Below, in pieces: positions 22,095 through 33,855 of a stretch of DNA of 64,000 bases (its first letter is position 1; every line of letters starts with the position of its first letter). The DNA lies in NCBI GenBank assembly GCA_039583875.1, contig CM077164.1, forward strand, positions 68,727,628 to 68,791,627, read 5' to 3'. The DNA is from Platanthera guangdongensis (taxonomy: Eukaryota > Streptophyta > Magnoliopsida > Asparagales > Orchidaceae). The notes beneath the pieces were generated by a model. The model did not search any database and was not told the DNA's origin. It saw only the letters and a program-made list of their open reading frames with translations. A program made the translations under genes and the position numbers.

Positions 22095-24962
22095 TGTCAC
22101 AACCCGCATTTTCTCAACGGTAAAAATCGTATCAGAGTAAGAGAAAACACGTGCCGTGATGCCACGTCGTGCAGGGGATAACTGCACACACTCAGGAAAA
22201 ACTCCAGACCTAAGATTTTAAGGAAACACGTTGATTAAATATGAAAGAAAATCAGTTAAGTTGGATGGTCGTATCCCTCGGCACAGTGGATCAGCTAGTC
22301 CATAGGTAAAACTATATCTATACGCAGCAGAAAATACTTTGGTTCAATTAAGTAGACACCCTAAATAAGCACGAGAGTCCCCGGGGGGACGACTCATGGT
22401 ATGCACGACTCTAAGGTGATTATTATAGGTATAAAAGACAGTGTTTTACGCTGAGGAAAAATAGTGTCATTGTTTTAGAAAACATGTTATGCATGGAGTA
22501 CATATAGCATTACTTTTAGGTTTTAAAATATCTAACATGCAACCTAGCATAAATCCTTCCCAGAAGCAAGTAACCAACCACGAAAAGGCAAAATCAGCAG
22601 TTTAATTTCATATCCAGCATCACAAGGAGCCACCAGTGGGCGTCAACAACCTGACACGAACCCACTAGCGAGTATGTATGTCTATACAGAAAAGTAAGGA
22701 GCTACCTCACAACAAAACGGGGATCAGCTATCTCAGCAACCCTAGAGGCCACCAACAACCCCTCCAAAAGAACTAGCCGCAGAACTGGCTACAACCTGGA
22801 CCTGAGGCATTCAAGAAAGGAACACCTCAGCAAGGAAACAATCAAGAGGTAAAAATAGAGCAATAAATTAATTAGCAAATTAAGAAGAAGGGTTTACCAA
22901 CCCGGCAACAAACTGCAATAAGCAAAAGAAAAGGGGATGACAGTAAGAAAAGAATGCTGTCAAAAACACCACAGAGCGCACCAAGTGCGAGCAATACAAC
23001 CAATATGCCTTACCAAAAGAGAGCCTGCAATAGCATCAAGACATATTCATATGCTAAAAGAAGGGAAAGCATAATCAGGAAAGGGACTAACAGTCCTAAC
23101 ACGTGGGCAAGTGGCAGTGGTCAAAACATGGATCTGAATACATAACCAAAATCAGACCCAAAAATGGCTAAGGGGTCAAACAGTGGCAGCTTTAGGGTCC
23201 CACACACACCAACCCAAACCGGGGCAAAATGTGGTGGCCACAGCTCTCCACATAAAACCACCCCTCAAGAGGCCACCAAAACTCCACCACCTACCACAAC
23301 CCAAGAGTCGGCATGCAGAAATTAGCCGAACACCCAATGCCTCCCCCTAGGGAAAAAGTCACTCTAACAATCCTAAGAAACACACGAACCCAAGACAAAA
23401 ACATCGGGTCCAGCCGACGCGGCCTTGCACGCCTAACCCGAACCAACCCCGAGTCTACCTGACCCAAAACAAGCGCATCACCAGTGTCGTCACGATGTGT
23501 CGACACCAGGACAAGCCGGTGTCGACACAAGGTGTCGACACAACCGCGGCCGGTGTCGACACCAAGTGTCGACACCACAGCGGCCGGTGTCGACACCAGG
23601 TGTCGACACTGCCGCAGCTGGTGTCGACACCAAGTGTCAACACCACTGCGGCCGGTGTCGACACATGGTGTCGACACTGCCGCTGTGGGTGTCGACACCA
23701 AGTGTCGACACCACTGCGGCCGGTGTCGACACATGGTGTCGACACTGCCGCTGCGGGTGTCGACACCAAGTGTCGACACCACTGCGACCGGTGTCGATAC
23801 ATGGGTCGACACTGCCACTGCGGGTGTCGACACTAAGTGTCGACACCACTGCGGCTGGTGTCGACACATGGTGTCGACACTGCCGCTGCTGGTGTCGACA
23901 CCAAGTGTCGACACCACGACTGGCCGGTGTCCCAAGTGTCGACACCAAGACTGGCCGGTGTCGACACCACAGTGTCGACACCCCAGCTGGCTACAGGAGC
24001 CAGATCCAGCAACGACCAAAAAATGAGAACGGGGATTCTCTCTCTCTCTCTCTCGAGTACAACCTCCATCGGCAATGGTAACTACTCGACCTAGACCGAA
24101 CCAAATCTGCCCCTAATAGACATAATCCCTCAGGAAAATTGAGATTTAACTGGAACTTTCTACACTAACCACGGTATGATCGGGAACAAGCCCTAGCTTA
24201 CACCTAAGATCTAAACAAGAAAGAGATAAAAGATTAAATTGAAAGAAAGACAAAGATCAGCTTTGGCAAGGATGAGGGGACATCACTTGCCTAAATACCA
24301 GAAAACTTGGTCGGCGGCCTCCCCCGCTCACGGATCTGACCGCAGAGCAGCAAGCTGAGGAGCAGAAAGAATGCAGATCCCGGCGAGGGCAGTCCAGATC
24401 CACTCTCGAAACCGGATTCCGACCGCTAAATCTCCAGGAATCGGTGTTCGAAGGCTAGCGTAGACCGGCGTTTCTCTTCCTCACGCACAGGCGGCGGCTT
24501 CTATCAAGCAGATACACAGGAAAAGGAGAAAAGGAACCCAGCCCTAGTTCTAACCCAAGACTATATATCAGATTTATAAATAAACAATCAACATAATAAT
24601 TACTATTTACACCCAACATCAAAACAACCCGAAACCCGAAACTTCTCGGAAACAGACGAAATTCACGCTGCAGCTAAAAACCCACGCTATGAGCACAACT
24701 GCGAAGTCAAAATTAGCATTCGACGAACGAAACCTGGGATAACACTTCCCGAAGCCAAAACACAAGCATTCCCTAAGAGGCCCAGCCGAGTCATCAAATA
24801 GACTCCGGCTAGCTGGGGAATCTTGCTAACAGGCTACAAACAGGCTACACATGGAACCCTAAGAGCTAAAACCATGCTCTACAACGGCACAAAGCCGGAA
24901 AATACGCCATCGTAACGCCAACCGAAGATCAAACATAACACAGAAAAACCGGGGGCATTACA
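22095..24962 (-). repeat. 5' LTR of element 2
   Basis: 2868 bp, collinear with 13635-16605. The length difference is mainly in the palindrome array, which is 486 bp here against 594 bp. The last bases are followed by the GGCAG duplication. Confidence 0.93.
23497..23982 (-). repeat. Tandem palindrome array, GGTGTCGACACC type, right LTR
   Basis: The same units as 15036-15629 with fewer copies and two internal micro-deletions (CATGGGTCGACAC near 23803 and TGTCCCAAGTGTCG near 23928). As LTRs are identical on insertion, the array has changed since. Confidence 0.92.
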
Positions 24963-24967
24963 GGCAG

Positions 24968-25053
24968 GGCTAAAGTTACCGGCTGCCCGGGTACAGGAGA
25001 ACCGGGCAGAGGTGAGGGGAAGCACATGAGCAGAAAATGAGTAAGGAGGGAAG
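24968..25053 (-). repeat. Element 0 LTR, middle piece
   Basis: 86 bp trapped between the insertions of elements 2 and 3, bounded by GGCAG and CCGCG. It is GC-rich with a CCGGCTGCCCGGG-type inverted motif, like the rest of this LTR. Confidence 0.65.
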
Positions 25054-25058
25054 CCGCG

Positions 25059-26577
25059 TGAAAGTGCAACTAGATCTGATATACTCTAGAGGGGGGGTGA
25101 ATAGAGTATATGGTGCTTTAGAAACTTATACAAACTTTTGCAATAATTGTTGTAATATGTGTGAGCAGGGAAGCAAAAATAAATATAATCACAGCACTAA
25201 GCAAAGCAAAAACTAAGCACAGAAAAATCAAGGCCAGAAACAAACATAAACACAAGCAAAACCAGAAGACACAAGGAAATATAATGGTTCCCCAAACTTG
25301 GGTACATCCACTCTTCTACCACCCTAGGTAGGAATCCACTGCAGGATGAGTTGATCAGGTGTCCTGGGCACCAATGAGCTTTTGATAAGGTGCTCAAAAA
25401 TCAAACCAGATTTTTTGATCAGGTGTCTTGCCACCAATGATCTTTTGACAAGGTGCTCAAAAACCAAGCTCAAACTTTTGAAGGGAGTTTGAAAAACCCT
25501 TTACAGAGTGGGGGTGAGAGAGTGATGGAAGTCTTCTCTTTCTCAAACAACTGAGAAGACTATGTGGATTGATGTCAAAGCTCCCCCTGAATCCTTGAAA
25601 TCTTCAGGAAGAAAAGCTTTGCTGAGGATGATAGGCCTTCAAAGATTGAACTCCAGCAATGGATGATTTCAGCAATAGCTGAAATGTTGAGTGTCTGGAG
25701 TCTTGAAAATATGTTGGCCTTGAACACTTTGAAAACTAAAGAGATCTGAAGATTTGAAAGCTTGGTCTCCTTGGATGAGTGTTCTTCAGAATTCTTTGAG
25801 ACAGAAGATTTTTGAGAGTATCTCTGTAGTCTGTATCTTCTCTCTCTGTATTGTGTGTTCTCTATTGAGAGATTCAAAAATCCTTTCACTTATTCTCTGG
25901 TACAAAATGGAATATCATTCTCTGTCAAGAATAGCCGTTGGCCTGCATTAATTGCATCCTTAACTGTATAATCTCTTCTGGAGGAAAGTCCACAGAAACA
26001 TTCCTTGAAAAATCCCTTGAAACTTGGTCCAGAATTAAATGAAAACGGCTAGCAAATCTCTGAATTAATTGCAGAATAACTCCTAACTGATTTGAATTTG
26101 AATTATGGAAGTTATCTGAAATCGTCGAACTGAGCTCTGTTATCGTCGAGCTGAGCTCAGCGACCTGGAAACACACAGCAGCAAAATATCATCGATCTGA
26201 GCTCAAAGATCGTCGAACTGAGCTCAGAGATAAAGATCCAATGTAGAGTCAAAATCGTCGACCTGAGCTCACCGATCGTCGAATGGAGTTCGACGATATT
26301 ATGAAGTTGAGCTCAGCGATCGTCGAATGGAGTTCGACGATCTGTCGAAGTTGAGCTAGACGATCGTCGACCGGAGTTCGATGAATCGTCGTGCTGAGCT
26401 CGACGATATGACTTAGTCTTCAGACAGAGAATCCTGGTCTTTAGGGAAGCTTCCAAACCTAGACTTCTAACCCTTAGACTCAATTATAATTGACCTATTA
26501 AGCTATACAGAAGGTCAAGCAAAGGTTCCTAGAGACATAGTGATCCTGACCCAAATTAGTAATAGGGTGTTCCAACA
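25059..26577 (-). repeat. 3' LTR of element 3
   Basis: In plus orientation it starts TGAAAGTGCAACTAG, followed by a G-run and GTGAATAGAG, and ends GTTCCAACA. It contains the GTCGA palindrome cluster at 26117-26412. Confidence 0.93.
26117..26412 (-). repeat. Palindrome cluster, ATCGTCGA/TCGACGAT type, 3' LTR of element 3
   Basis: Repeated half-sites ATCGTCGA and TCGACGAT, many paired as ATCGTCGAATGGAGTTCGAC-type dyads of about 25 bp, mixed with GAGCTC palindromes. It is repeated at 36685-36978 in the other LTR. Confidence 0.85.
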
Positions 26578-26592
26578 ATCTCCCCCTACTTG
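26578..26592 (-). other. Polypurine tract of element 3
   Basis: AAGTAGGGGGAGAT on the minus strand, adjacent to the 3' LTR. Confidence 0.85.
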
Positions 26593-26748
26593 GGTTAGGA
26601 TTACTATTTACAGACTTTGGAAAAGCTTTAAATAACAACATACAATCAGAAAAACATAAAAGCAACAACTAGACATGCAGAAACATCACAGATATATATA
26701 TATAGCATCCAGATAATCAGAAGTTCCAGAAATTGTCACCTTACAATG

Positions 26749-29700
26749 TCATTTCTTCTCTTTGCCTTTAACCATTTTAATTTCTCTGTTAGGATTTAGG
26801 GCTTCCTTGTTGGACCTGGTGTCATCTGCTGCACCCAAATAAGTTTGCTTTGTAGGCCTGGGAACCACAGCTGCAGGATGTAATTCCATGTATCTCTCAG
26901 CATCAAAGAATTTACTGGAAGCATATCTCTCTAATTCTTTCTGTCTTTGCTCAGACATTGTTGAAATGTTGGAAGAATCTATTCCTTGTTCTCTGGCCTT
27001 CTTAATCTGATCCAGTGCAGCCAATTCCTTTATCCTGGCAGTCCAAGCAGATGGATTATTTTCAGGGTCCTCAAAAGATACAGGTGGCTCATACCTATTG
27101 GAAGGATTGTCTTGAGGAGGCCTGGCAGATACAGTCTCTTTCAGCTTGTAAGGGAAAGGACCTGATGATGTATCAGATGAAATATGTCCTCCCCTAGAAT
27201 ATGGGTGCTGCCTGGAGTACCCTTTAGAATATACTTGCATATCTCTCTGATTGCCTCTATATCCTCCTCTCCTAGAATATGAACCCCTGGATTGGCTTTC
27301 CCTTTGATAGGATCTGGCATGAGGTTGATAGGGAGCCTGGCTTCTGGCTGGGGGTTGACTTGCAGAGCTTCCACCTGCACCTGCATCAGGAGGAGGTGGT
27401 GGAGGAGGATGAGAGTGCTGGAATGGGGATGAACCCTTCTCATATTTCCTCTTTTTCTTCATGGCTTTCAGCTGGATCTTGGAATACTGCATCCAGTGTT
27501 CAGAGATTGGGCAATTATGAAGGATATAATAAGGGATATCATTATTATCCTTAACTTTAGCAGGAGGAACCCTTTTCATTGCTTTGCTCCTTGCCTTCTG
27601 TTTCCTGGCAATGGTAGCAGATGAGTCATCAGAGTCTGTTTTGAATTCATCAGATTCAGAACTCTGATCATCATATAGAGCATCTATTTTCTTCATAAGA
27701 TCTTTCTTCAGTTGTACAGCAGCAGATGAGGCAGAAGGTGAAGCAGTAACAGCAACAGCAGCAGTAGATTCTGGACAGGTGACAACAGCAGCAACTGTCT
27801 CACTAACATCAGCAGAAACAACAGATACACTATCAGCAACAGAAACTGAAGAGTTGATAGCGGCAACAACTTCACTGACAATAGCAGAAACAGCAAAAAC
27901 AGCATCAAAATCTGCAGCAGGCTCAATTTCAGTGGCCTCTGACATCAGAATGTCCTTGGATATTGGCTCATCAGAAGCAGTGTCAACAGTCCTTTCTTCA
28001 GAAGCAGCAGCAGTGACTGAATGTACAAAGGAAGAGAGGATGCTAGGGTCACAGCCAGAAAAAGGCACAAGTGCCTTGGATAAGTCTTCTGGGGGCTGGA
28101 CATCATTACCCTCTGGAAGACAGCTGAAAAAGGCGGAATCAAACACAGATAGCAAAGACCTGAGGTCAATTGCAAAGACTGCAGTAGGAGGCACAGCAGC
28201 AGCAGCAAGAGGAGCAGCAGACACAGAAACAGCAGCAGCAGATAAAGAGCTTGCAGAAACAGCAGCAGCAGCATGAAGATTCTCTTCATATGGCATCTCC
28301 CCCTGCCTAGATGCAGATACATCTGGATCAAGGCACACTACTGTAGGTGCTGTCTGAGGAAGGAGGGAAGAGAGCCTGGCAGAAATGGCTGCCATAGACA
28401 GGTGTAGAGGAGCCAAGGAGGTCTCCAATAGTAGAGAGAGCCTGGGGGCAATCAGCTCATACAGCCTGTCAGCTAGGGCTGAGAGGTCTACTTGCTCAAG
28501 AGCTGGAGCAGAGGTAGATGGAATGGGAGCAGCTGAAGTTTCTGGAAGGGGAGAGCTGGGGAATGATGGAATGGATGGCTGAGGTGTAGGTAGGGTGGAG
28601 ATGGAGGACAGGGGAATTGATATGGATAGAGTGAATGTGGGCTGGTCTATGATGTGGTGTAGGAGGTCTTGGAATGAAGTGGAGGAGGAGGGTAACTCAG
28701 GAGGAGATGATGGGGAATCATCCATAAAGGAGACATCCAGTAGGGTGAAGGATGGAAGAGAGGGTGAGGAGGTGACATCTGGTGGAGGATAGGAGAAAAG
28801 TGGGTGGAATTGGTCTTCTGGTGGAGGTGGAATGGGTTCTGGGGATGGTGTTGATGTTGGAGATGGGCTAGAGATGGTGATGGTGGAGGGAGATGGAATG
28901 GTGGATGGTAGGGGCAGGGATGGAATGGGAGGAGGAGTAGGAGCAACAGCAGCAGCCAGGTCATCTGCAGGAGCAGAGACCTGTGGGGGAGTGACTCTTT
29001 GAGTCCTGGTGCCTGAAGGAGCACTGGAGGAGGGCCTGCTAGGCTTGCTTATTTGCCTGTCCCACTTTCCAAAGAGGGCACAGGTTAGTCTCTTGGAGGC
29101 ATTGATGTGAACTCCAGAGGAGACCAGCAAGGCAGGGCACCTGGTCTGCAGAAAAACTCCAATAATTCTAAAAAAATTAACAAAACTCTTGTTTATTTTC
29201 TTTTTGATTAGGTCAAAGAAGACATCTCCCCAGTTCAGAGTTTTCTTATCCACAAGAGCTCCCATGAGACAGAGCTGATATCTGGATATTGTATCATGGG
29301 CTGAGTGCTTTGCCAGTAGCACTTTCCTACCACATCTGCCAGGAACCTATATTCAACAGACAGATTCCTCTTGAAGAGCTTGCTAGGGTTTCCCTCTGGA
29401 TGACCCATCCTGGCAAGCAGGTCAGAATACCCTTCTCCAGATAACTCAGCAGATTCTTCTCCATTTCTCAACTCAAAAACCTCTGAAAGAATGGTTGGGG
29501 TCAAGGGTACCTGATTTCCAGCTATTGACCCAACTATAGTGCTATTGTCTTGATTATGAGCAGTAAAAACCCATTCCTTGATTTCATCAGAAGCCAACTT
29601 GATCCGGGTGGTCATGATAGCTGTTAGATTCTGATCCTTGAACAAACCCAGTATATCTTGGAAAACCTGGTCAGTGGTGCTGAAAGATTCTATATCAATG

Positions 29701-29753
29701 TCAAAACCGGCATCGAACTTCATGGCAGCAAGAACAGCAACTGACACAGCCAT
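26749..29753 (-). pseudogene. Accessory (plant transposon protein-like) ORF of element 3
   Basis: Starts at Met 29753 (MAVSVAVLAAMKFDAGF) and, after one probable single-base loss near 29320, runs to 26749: about 1000 codons. The N-terminal 250 residues are globular (ILSEVFELRNGEE, LLAKHSAHDTISRYQL, LNWGDVFFDLI) and recall the plant transposon protein domain also seen in Athila-type ORFs. The middle is very Pro/Ser- then Ala/Val/Ser-rich. The C-terminal third is basic, with an Arg/Gly/Tyr/Ser-rich stretch (RESQSRGSYSRRGG). I see no signal peptide or membrane segment, so an envelope role is not supported. It lies between pol and the polypurine tract, with a TATA-like box and a private palindrome cluster upstream. 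Function unknown. Confidence 0.7.
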
Positions 29754-29866
29754 TGTACCGGCAAAGACTCAACAAACAAAACGACCAAGCGTAGAACTAT
29801 TTGGAGGGAAAGGAAAAATCTTGCAGAGAATTTGAAAGCCCAAAAGAGAACGACGGTGAAAAAAGA

Positions 29867-29878
29867 GTTTTATATTAG
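29867..29878 (-). promoter_or_regulatory. TATA-like box upstream of the element 3 accessory ORF
   Basis: CTAATATAAAAC on the minus strand, about 115 nt before the ATG at 29753, directly downstream of the palindrome cluster at 29879-30172. It suggests an internal promoter; no transcript evidence is available here. Confidence 0.45.
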
Positions 29879-30172
29879 GGTTCGACGCAGAATTGGAAAG
29901 ATCGTTGAACTCAGTTCGACGATCGAGGCTTCTACGGAATCTGAAGAGACTTCAACATCGTCGATCTCCGTTCGACGATATTGGAGAGCGTCGAGCTCCG
30001 TTCGACGATCGTTCAGAGAACAAAATCGTCGAGCGCCGTTCGACGATCGTTGACCGGAAGAGATAGTTCATACTATCTGAGAGGCGCTGAACTCAGTTCG
30101 ACGATTTTTGGAAATCGTCGATCTCCGTTCGGCGATCTTAGGGCAAATCGTCGAGCGCAGTTCAGAGATTAG
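29879..30172 (-). repeat. Palindrome cluster upstream of the element 3 accessory ORF
   Basis: GTTCGACGAT / ATCGTCGA half-sites as in the LTR, at least ten, with variants CTCCGTTCGACG and CTCAGTTCGACG. It fills the gap between pol and the accessory ORF. Confidence 0.85.
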
Positions 30173-30249
30173 AAAAATTCTAGACACTAAGAAAAATCAG
30201 AATGTTTGCCTAGTCTTGGTCAAATTTTGAGCTTTCAAAATCTTGGATA

Positions 30250-33200
30250 TTATATAAGACTTCCTCCATCTAACATTCCTAACTGATTTAGGAAGAAGGT
30301 GTGTTTCTTTTCATCCAAAGGCTTGGTGAAAATATCTCCCCTTTGTAAATCAGTTGGGATATATTGTAATTCAATTTTATTCTTTTCAACATTATCCCTT
30401 AAGAAGTGATGCCTAATCTCTATTTGTTTTGTCCTACTATGGAGGACTGGATTTTGAGCTATGGAAATAGCACTAGTATTGTCACAAAAGATTTTAGACT
30501 TCTCTAAGTTGTAGCCATAGTCTAGGAGTTGGTTTTGAATCCACAAGATTTGTGAACAACAACTGCCAACAGCCATATATTCAGCTTCAGCAGTTGAAGT
30601 TGACACAGATGTTTGTTTCTTACAAAACCAAGAGACAAGTCTGTCACCAAGGAACTGACAAGTTCCACTGGTGCTCTTCCTGTCAATTCTGCATCCAGCA
30701 TAATCAACATCAGAGAATCCAGTTAACTCAAATGCTGAATCTTTTGGATACCAGAGACCTAGATTTGGACAACTTTTAACATACCTGAGAATCCTCTTTA
30801 CTAATGTTAGGTGTGACTCTCTAGGGCTCACTTGGAACCTAGCAGATATACATGTAGCAAACATTATATCTGGTCTACTAGCTGTAAGATATAATAAAGA
30901 GCCAATCATTGCTCTATATGTTGTCTGATGAACAGGTTTCCCATGTTCATCAGCATCCAATACAGTATTAGTAGGCATGGGTGTTTTCATACAAGATGCC
31001 TCAGACATACCAAATTTCTTAACCAATTCATGTGCATACTTGGTTTGAGAAATGAAGATGCCTTCAGCATGTTGCTTGACTTGCAATTCTAGGAAGAAGG
31101 ATAGCTCACCCATGCTACTCACCTCAAATTTAGAATGCATTAGGTTAGAAAACCTTCTGCACAATTTTGAGTCAGTAGAACCAAAAATGATATCGTCTAC
31201 ATAAATTTGTACTAGTAGGGTATGGGACTTATGAGTTCTAATAAAAAGAGTTTGGTCTACTCTACCCCTTATAAAACCATTTTCCAAGAGAAAGCAAGCT
31301 AAGGTCTCATATCATGCTCTAGGAGCTTGCTTGAGACCATATAATGATTTATTTAATCTAAAAACATAATCAGGATAAGTTGGAGAGATAAAACCTGGAG
31401 GTTGTCTGACATAAACTTCCTCTTTGATGTATCCATTTAAGAAAGCACTTTTGACATCCATTTGATATACTTTGAAGCCTTTGTGAGCTGCATAAGCTAG
31501 AAATATTCTGATGGCTTCTAATCTTGCAACAGGTGCAAAAGTCTGGTCGTAGTCGATTCCTTCTTCTTGAGAGTATCCCTGAGCAACTAGCCTTGCCTTG
31601 TTCCTTATAATTACTCCTTGATCATCCAGTTTGTTTCTGAATACCCATTTTGTTCCAACAATGGAATGATCCTTAGGCTTTGGCACTAGTTCCCATACTT
31701 TGTTCCTCTCAAATTGATGCAACTCCTCTTGCATTGCAATGATCCAGTGTGGATCTTGCTCTGCATCTTGAATGGACTGAGGTTCAATTTGAGATAGGAA
31801 GCGGGTGTGCAACAGGTTTTGGTTGACCTGATTTCTGGTTTGCACACCAGCTGAGATTTCTCCAATTATTTGGGAAATTGGTTGGTCTCTTGATGTTACT
31901 AAATCAACAGGGGGTGTTGATTGTTCACCAACCTGTGTTGTTGTTTCCTCTTATGGTACAACAACTGGCTCTTCAGGTTGTGATTCAATGTGTTGAGCAT
32001 TCCCTTCATCTTCACTGCTTTCATCCTCTTGAGTAACCTGTAACCTGTTCAAGTCTTCAACTAGAGAATATTCCTGCAAAGGTTCTATGGTAGAAGAAAT
32101 CTTCTCCTTGAAAGACATGTTAGATTCATCAAAAGAAATGTGAACAGATTCCTCAATTTTCAAACATGATTTATTATAGACCCTATAGGCCTTGCTGATC
32201 ATGGAGTATCCCAGAAACACTCCTTCATCAGCTTTGGCTTGAAATTTTGCTAAATATCTCTTGTCATTATTGTGAATGTAGCAAATACAACCAAAGACTC
32301 TAAAATAGTCAACTTTAGGTTTCTTCCCTTTGAGTAATTCATAGGGAGTCTTTTCCTTTAGTTTATGTATCAGACTTCTGTTCAGCACATAGTTGGAGGT
32401 GTTCACTGCCTCTGCCCAAAAGGATAGAGGTAGATGAGCATTTGACAATAATGTAGTGGCAGATTCAATAAGGGTTATATTTTTCCTTTCAGCTACCCCA
32501 TTTTGCTGAGAAGTTATAGGAGCTGAGAAAGTATGCCTGATCCCTTCACTCTGACAGAACTCTTGCATAAGAAGAGAATCAAACTCTGTCCCATGATCAC
32601 TTCTGATCAGGGCAATGTGAGTATTGAACTCAATCTGTATACATTTGAGAAACTCTGTCAGACACTTAAAGTTATCAGACTTCTTCCTTAGAAAGAACAC
32701 CCAAGTGAATCTAGTGAAGTCATCTACAACTACTAAAGTGTAGGATTTCCCTCCTAGGCTTTGTACTGTGATGGGTCCAAAGAGATCCATGTGTAACAGA
32801 TACAATATCCTAGGTGAATCACTCTTATTAAGTGACTTAAAACTGTTTTTAGTTTGCTTGCCTAATTGACAAGCCCTGCAGAGTCCTTCCTTCTTATAGG
32901 GGCCAGAAGGTAGTCCTCTAACAAGGTTGTCCTTGGATAGCCTAGCAATAGTTCTAAGGTTTAGGTGTTCTAATCTCTTATGCCATAAAACATTTGGTTT
33001 ACAGACAGAGTTAAACAAGCAAATATCTACATTAGTTGAAAGAAAGTCTACTAGATAGATATTATCTTTCCTTTTACCTGTCAACACTGTTGTGTTGTCC
33101 TCTGACTTGATTTTGCATAAGGCTTTGCTGAAGGTCACCTGGTAGCCTTCATCACACAGCTGACTGATGCTAATTAGGTTGTGCTTCAGTCCTTCTACAT

Positions 33201-33414
33201 AAGCTACCTTCTTGAAAGTTACTGAACCAATCTGGACTGCACCATATCCTTTAGTCTGTCCAAAGTTTGAATCACCAAAGATAACTTTGGGTCCAAGCTT
33301 GGCTCTGAAGGATGTGAGGCTGTCCTTGTTCCCTGTCATGTGCTTAGAGCACCCACTATCCAAGTACCATTGCTGGTTAGATGTTGGATAGGTCTTCACC
33401 TGCACATAAGACAA
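30250..33414 (-). pseudogene. pol: Pol of element 3: protease-integrase-RT-RNase H
   Basis: Copia order. Protease WYLDSGCSKHMTG is near 33350; the pre-integrase zinc region is LWHKRLEHLN...CRACQLGK; the integrase has the HMDLFGPI Asp, LIRSDHGTEF and NGVAERKN Glu; RT has [10 protein letters not shown], the [12 protein letters not shown] segment and YVDDIIFGST; RNase H has STAEAEYMAV and the IEIRHHFLRD end. Stops at 31951-31953 and 31312-31314 (a Trp codon expected, TGA found) interrupt one otherwise continuous frame. The link to gag also carries a frameshift and stops. The active-site residues themselves are kept. Confidence 0.9.
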
Positions 33415-33609
33415 TTTATTTGTTTTTGACCCAGTTTACCTTGGGCCTAGGTTGATAACCTTTAAATTCAGAAATGAAAGACATCCCAGGTTGACTCTCA
33501 TATCCTTCAGGGTGATATCTCCTTGGAGGTAAAATTCATTCAGTATAAGGGTTATAGATTTGGGATGAAGAACTCTTAGGATTCAATTTTGATTTGCCGT
33601 TGAAAAATT

Positions 33610-33855
33610 TTCCAGAGCTCTGACCTCTGTTCGACGATCTTGGAGCTGCGTTCGACGATCTTGGGTCAGATCGTCGAGCTCCGTTCGACGGTCGACTATG
33701 GGTGAGATCAGGCACTTGAGATCGTCGACCTGCGTTCGACGACTTTGGCTGAGATCGTCGATCAACGTTCGACGATTTTTCCTGAGATCGTCGAGCTGCG
33801 TTCGGCGATCGTCGATCTTCATTCGGCGATCATCGATCTCTATTCGACGATTTCT
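33610..33855 (-). repeat. Palindrome cluster at the gag/pol junction of element 3
   Basis: At least eight copies of the ATCGTCGA...TCGACGAT motif inside the coding region. On the minus strand it translates as repeats of the form RRTQVDDL. It lies between the gag zinc knuckle/Ser-rich tail and the protease, and uses the same motif as the LTR. Confidence 0.85.

Larger units (their letters stand above)
13635..24962 (-). mobile_element. Element 2: full-length Tekay/Del-like Ty3/gypsy retrotransposon, decayed
   Basis: The LTR ends (TGTCACAACCCGC at left, CGGGGGCATTACA at right in plus orientation) are those of element 1, and gag-pol aligns with it throughout, so the two are sister families in opposite orientation. 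The duplication GGCAG flanks it (13630-13634, 24963-24967). It sits inside the element 0 LTR. Coding has at least five nonsense codons and two frameshifts, far more damage than element 1. Its palindrome array is built on a different motif from element 1. Confidence 0.93.

Noticed and set aside
26749..29753. Calling the element 3 accessory ORF an envelope protein
   Set aside because: No signal peptide, no membrane segment, no furin-like site; only its position after pol recalls env.
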